DNA of 64,000 bases from Hoplostethus atlanticus (lineage: Eukaryota; Chordata; Actinopteri; Trachichthyiformes; Trachichthyidae). The stretch lies in contig JAXDDX010000006.1 in NCBI GenBank assembly GCA_034670405.1, forward strand, positions 8,530,001 to 8,594,000. Reading direction: 5' to 3'. The translations under genes and the position numbers were made by a program. Below, piece by piece: positions 60,050 through 64,000 of the stretch (within the stretch, counting starts at the first letter, position 1; every line of letters begins with the position of its first letter). The notes under the pieces are model-generated. The model was not told the origin of the DNA. It ran no database searches and saw only the letters and a list, made by a program, of their open reading frames with translations.

Positions 60050-60082
<33 letters not shown>
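60049..60082. repeat. (CTAA)8 tetranucleotide repeat
   Basis: Eight CTAA units, 120 bp from the AGTAT array. Confidence 0.93.
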
Positions 60083-61115
60083 GTTGGTTCTCAGTATTTA
60101 ACCATGTGCAGGGATAATGTTACCCCGAGTAAGTAAACCTTTATTGGACTCCAGTCTGTTCTGCAGGTAGCCTGGGCTGCTTTAACCGATACTTCAGATT
60201 CCCTCCAGCGAACAGTGTGTGTGTGGGCAGTGTGGGGAAGGCCGGCCGTACGCTCCCTTTCCATAAACCTACAGTTCTTTCAGAAGAAGTAAACTTTTTT
60301 TTTTTGGAGTCTGTGCCGTCTACTTAGTACTCCTCAGTACTCCTTACCCATCACTTTAGCTCTTTGAAATGGTGTGGGTAGCGCTGGTGGCTTGACCCAT
60401 ACGGTACCGCCTGCTCTCTGCATCCTCTCCCACTAGAAACAGTGCATCACATCCAAAGTCATTTCAGAGAAGTACATTTTTTTGTTTTGTTTTTCGGGAA
60501 AGTGCTTGTGTTTCTCTTCAGCTCATATCCTTCGTAAGCCGTTTGAGATGACAGTTCACGTTCAGCTTGTCTGCTGCGTTCTCACTTCAGCAAATAGTAT
60601 ATTTTCACTTCATCATCACTTCAGGTGTTTGAAACGTTATCGCGGTGGATAAAAAGTTTGTTCAAATAGTTTCTTTGGGAACCTGACCTGTCTTTTATAC
60701 TATTCTCAGAGGAGTACACGGAGAACTCTTTAATTAACAACTCAGCAGTTTGAAAGGGTAAGGGACCAGTTAGTAGCAGCTGTAATAAAAACTCTCTCTC
60801 CACACATCGTGACTCATTCAGGGAGGGTTTTGAAACTGGGCCTGCTCTATTGTGCCGTTCGGTGACGGCGCCCACACCCCCTTGTCCAACACTTTTGAGA
60901 GGGTGTGGATCACAGCCTAGTTTTGTGCCAATACAAAACCTTATCCCAAACATGCAAAATCTCTCTCTCGGCGTTTCACTCAAATGCACGATGGAGAAAA
61001 AAAAAGTTTATAAAAAATGAAGCTTTTCAAGAACTTCACCTGTTTGCTCTTCTTCTTTTTGCGATGTGTGTATGTGTGTGCATTGCTGTTGTGCCAAGCC
61101 CTCCAGTAGACAATA

Positions 61116-61118
<3 letters not shown>

Positions 61119-61178
<60 letters not shown>
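61119..61178. repeat. (GT)n microsatellite, long
   Basis: About 30 GT units. Confidence 0.95.
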
Positions 61179-61181
<3 letters not shown>

Positions 61182-61557
61182 CCCAGATAAGGGCCTTTTA
61201 TTCTGCTACCTACCAAATAAAGAATGTGTTGAAGATCATGAATTAGTCATGAGTCCTGGTGTTGAACTCTTATTTAATGATAGCCGAGCCGGGAAGCAGG
61301 GATCGCTCCACACCGCCCGCCTGTCTCCCTCCTCATCACCTTTGATGAATGAGAAACAGAAGTGTGGGGAGAGAGAGAGAGGGAGAGAGAGAGAGAGAGA
61401 GAGAGTGAGTGAGTGTCAAAAACCCCCCACTGCTTGCTCTCAAAATGTCTCGCGCACTACAGCCTCTTAAAAACTGCACCGTACACACTAACGCTACAAG
61501 CTACACAAGCGCTTCACGGTGTGTGATATATGGCCGCCCTGCACTTCCTTGTCAGAT

Positions 61558-61777
61558 GCCCCCCCCCCCTCCCCCCCCACTACATTAAACACCTCACCTA
61601 CCGCAACGCCGCAAAACAGCCGTCGTGCCAAATGTATACACGCCATGGCAGGCCTAGCGTGTCGTGTGAAAAATGGTCTTTATGTTGTTGCCTCCTCACC
61701 CCCCCCGAAACTCACCGCTCACTATAGATTAAAACCCTCGGCTTCACCAAGCCCCCCCCCCCCCGCCCCCCCCCCCT
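61558..61777. repeat. poly(C)-rich runs
   Basis: C10TC8-type run at 61,559-61,577, C6 near 61,700 and C12GC10 at 61,754-61,777. Confidence 0.9.
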
Positions 61778-62303
61778 CTTCACACTACAGCACGCGGCGG
61801 CTCTTTCCAATCCGGCGCTCATTTCATTGCTCATTTCCTTTACATTATACACACCATTAAGCGTATTAAGTCGAAGCCGGGGGTCCCGTGTTGCAGCTTA
61901 ATGCCGCAGCCGTCTGTGTGTGTCCAGATTCCTCGCCGACGCCGACGCCGACGCCGACCGGAGCAGTGGACCAAAACGTGGACCGAACGCTTCAAACAAA
62001 CAGATTCAAATAAAGGAAAAAAAGCTAATTAAAAAAAGTATATGACAAAAAAAATAGCACCGAAATGCCAAATTCACCCATGCGCTCAGTCATCCTCAGC
62101 CGGGTGTATTTATTGCCTTGCCGGGGATATGCTGATACCATCACTACTATTAGTCGGGGGTGTTGGCATCCACTACGGTGACCTCTAACCATCCGGTGGT
62201 GGCATTCAGTGTCACTGCTGCCCCTTCACCCAGTACCGGCACACCCCCCTCACACGTCTCTCTCTCTCTTTGCCACTACTCTGTCAGTGCTCTCTCTTTC
62301 ACT

Positions 62304-62304
62304 T

Positions 62305-62334
<30 letters not shown>
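62304..62334. repeat. (CA)n microsatellite
   Basis: About 15 CA units. Confidence 0.95.
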
Positions 62335-62337
<3 letters not shown>

Positions 62338-62465
62338 GCTCATGTTTCTTGGTGCCCTGTCTCTGTGTTTACAGCTGTCCCCTGGTTATCACTCTCTGTC
62401 GCCATGCACCTTCCACCCCCTCCCCCCTCTCCCTGTCCACTGGGATGGAGCTGCCAGTAACCAGA

Positions 62466-62468
<3 letters not shown>

Positions 62469-62540
<72 letters not shown>
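62469..62540. repeat. (CT)n microsatellite, long
   Basis: About 36 CT units. Confidence 0.95.
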
Positions 62541-62542
<2 letters not shown>

Positions 62543-62754
62543 GGCTTCAGATATTTACCCTTTCTTCCTTTTCTTTCTTTGTCTTTCCTTCCACCTGTTT
62601 TTGTTTTAAACGCATTAGGAAAAGGGATTCATTCGTTTTCTCTCCCCCAGTTGTCTGTGCCCTCTTCCTCCCTGGGCTCGTCCATGAGGATGTAATGTGA
62701 TCAGGTGCAGTGTGTGAGCCGCATCCACTTCAGAAAGTGGATAATGTCTGTCTC

Positions 62755-63300
62755 CTATCCTCTCCTCTCCTCTCCTCTCCCCTCCTCTCCTCTCCTCTCT
62801 TTTTTACTCCTACCCTCTCGTCTCTTCTAGTCTTTTCCTCTCCTCTCCTCTCCTCTTCTCTCCTCTCCTCTCCTCTCCTCTCCTCTCTTTTTTACTCCTA
62901 CCCTCTCGTCTCTTCTATTCTTTTCCTCTCCTCTCCTCTTCTCTCCTCTCCTCTCCTCTCCTCTCTTCTCCTCTCTCTTTTTTACTCCTACCCTCTCGTC
63001 TCTTCTATTCTTTTCCTCTCCTCTCCTCTCCTCTCCTCTCCTCTCTTTTTTACTCCTACCCTCTCGTCTCTTCTATTCTTTTCCTCTCCTCTCCTCTCCT
63101 CTCCTCTCCTCTCCTCTCTCTTTTTTACTCCTACCCTCTCGTCTCGTCTATTCTTTTCCTCTCCTCTCCTCTCCTCTCTTCTCCTCTCTCTTTTTTACTC
63201 CTACCCTCTCGTCTCGTCTATTCTTTTCCTCTCCTCTCCTATCCCGTCCTCTCCTGTCCCATTCTCTTCTCTCCAATCCTCTCCTCTTCTTGTATTTCCT
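62755..63300. repeat. polypyrimidine minisatellite, six copies
   Basis: A unit containing TACTCCTACCCTCTCGTCT, then TCTATTCTTTT and a variable run of CTCTC pentamers. The TACTCC anchor recurs at 62,805, 62,893, 62,983, 63,051, 63,126 and 63,196 (spacings 88, 90, 68, 75, 70). The plus strand is almost pure C/T throughout. The 249-codon open frame across it is a Ser/Leu/Pro repeat translation, not a gene. Confidence 0.93.
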
Positions 63301-63403
63301 CTTCTCCTCTCCCCTTCCTGTCTTTCCTTCTCTCCTCTCCTTCGTCTCTGCTCTGCTAATAGAATAGTGATCACACAAAACCTTGATCACCTCAGTAAGC
63401 AGA

Positions 63404-63405
63404 CG

Positions 63406-63432
<27 letters not shown>
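63404..63432. repeat. (CA)n microsatellite
   Basis: About 14 CA units. Confidence 0.95.
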
Positions 63433-63436
<4 letters not shown>

Positions 63437-63776
63437 CCCCACTCCATCATGGTCTCTAATAGGGTAAGGGCTGATGTAGCAGCCCTGGCCTACTCAGCGA
63501 ATCTATATGAATAGTGAATCTATATTCAGGCACTGCACTTCTTCCTCCTCCTCTGGAGCCCTATGAACTCGAGGGGATCCATAGAGCCAATAAAGCCCTG
63601 TGATCTATTGAGACACCCTCTGTGGAATGCAATCCATGTGTGTGTGTGTGTGTGTGGAGTGTGTGTGTGTGTGTGTGTTCGTGCATCCTTGTGTGTATGT
63701 CGTGGAGAAGGGGGTAATCTCCGCATGTGTGCATGTATGGTTAGTGCAGTGCACATGTGGATGCGTTGGCAGTGTC

Positions 63777-63794
<18 letters not shown>

Positions 63795-63847
<53 letters not shown>
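63795..63847. repeat. (GA)n microsatellite
   Basis: About 26 GA units following a short (GT)n. Confidence 0.95.
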
Positions 63848-63849
<2 letters not shown>

Positions 63850-64000
63850 ATAAGAGACAGCGACAGACTCAGAGAGAGAAAAACAGAATGGATTAAGCGA
63901 TGCGTCCGCTGTGCTTTCTCAGCGTTGCAGCTATCAGTTTACCACTGACCGACTGCAGCAGATGAGCCGGGGGGGAATAACAGCGTTAGCCGGTGTCCCA

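Noticed and set aside
62710-63459. 249-codon open frame rich in Ser, Leu and Pro
   Set aside because: It is a translation of the C/T minisatellite; the repeat period changes and there is no protein logic or splice support.

Overview
The window is vertebrate nuclear DNA, almost certainly from a teleost fish. It has split genes with GT-AG introns, very dense (CA)n/(GT)n and (GA)n/(CT)n microsatellites, a decayed L2/CR1-like LINE and short hAT-type elements. There is no operon structure, no ribosome binding sites and no CRISPR. Most open reading frames longer than 60 codons are microsatellite translations or chance frames. Four protein-coding genes can be supported, and all four were assembled exon by exon by matching splice sites and reading phase.

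Layout. (1) 1-21,912: microsatellite-rich non-coding DNA, interpreted as the long first intron of sdc2 (syndecan-2) on the minus strand. (2) 21,913-21,972 (minus): the signal-peptide exon of sdc2, with its probable leader and promoter up to about 22.6 kb. (3) 22.6-25.4 kb: intergenic. (4) 25,691-32,349 (minus): ppp1r36, a ten-exon model of about 424 residues. (5) 32,782-35,241 (minus; upstream exon near 36.0 kb): tpmt, eight coding exons and 233 residues. Only 432 bp separate the tpmt stop from the ppp1r36 start. (6) 36.1-48.9 kb: intergenic DNA or upstream leader region, with two hAT-like elements, a decayed LINE (about 40.2-42.26 kb) and a candidate non-coding exon ending at 39,748. (7) 48,912-50,356 (plus): first coding exon of ext1, with a leader that contains three short upstream ORFs, one encoding polyglutamine. 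(8) 50,357-64,000: start of ext1 intron 1, saturated with simple repeats and a polypyrimidine minisatellite.

How the genes relate: syndecan-2 is a core protein that carries heparan sulfate, and EXT1 is half of the heparan sulfate co-polymerase. A substrate protein and its polymerase therefore start about 27 kb apart. Tpmt (S-methylation of thiopurines) and ppp1r36 (PP1 regulator, testis/cilium associated in mammals) form a tight same-strand tandem between them. I see no unknown multi-gene system. The points most worth checking are the sdc2/ext1 linkage, the tpmt alternative start, the ext1 leader ORFs and the ppp1r36 promoter motif.
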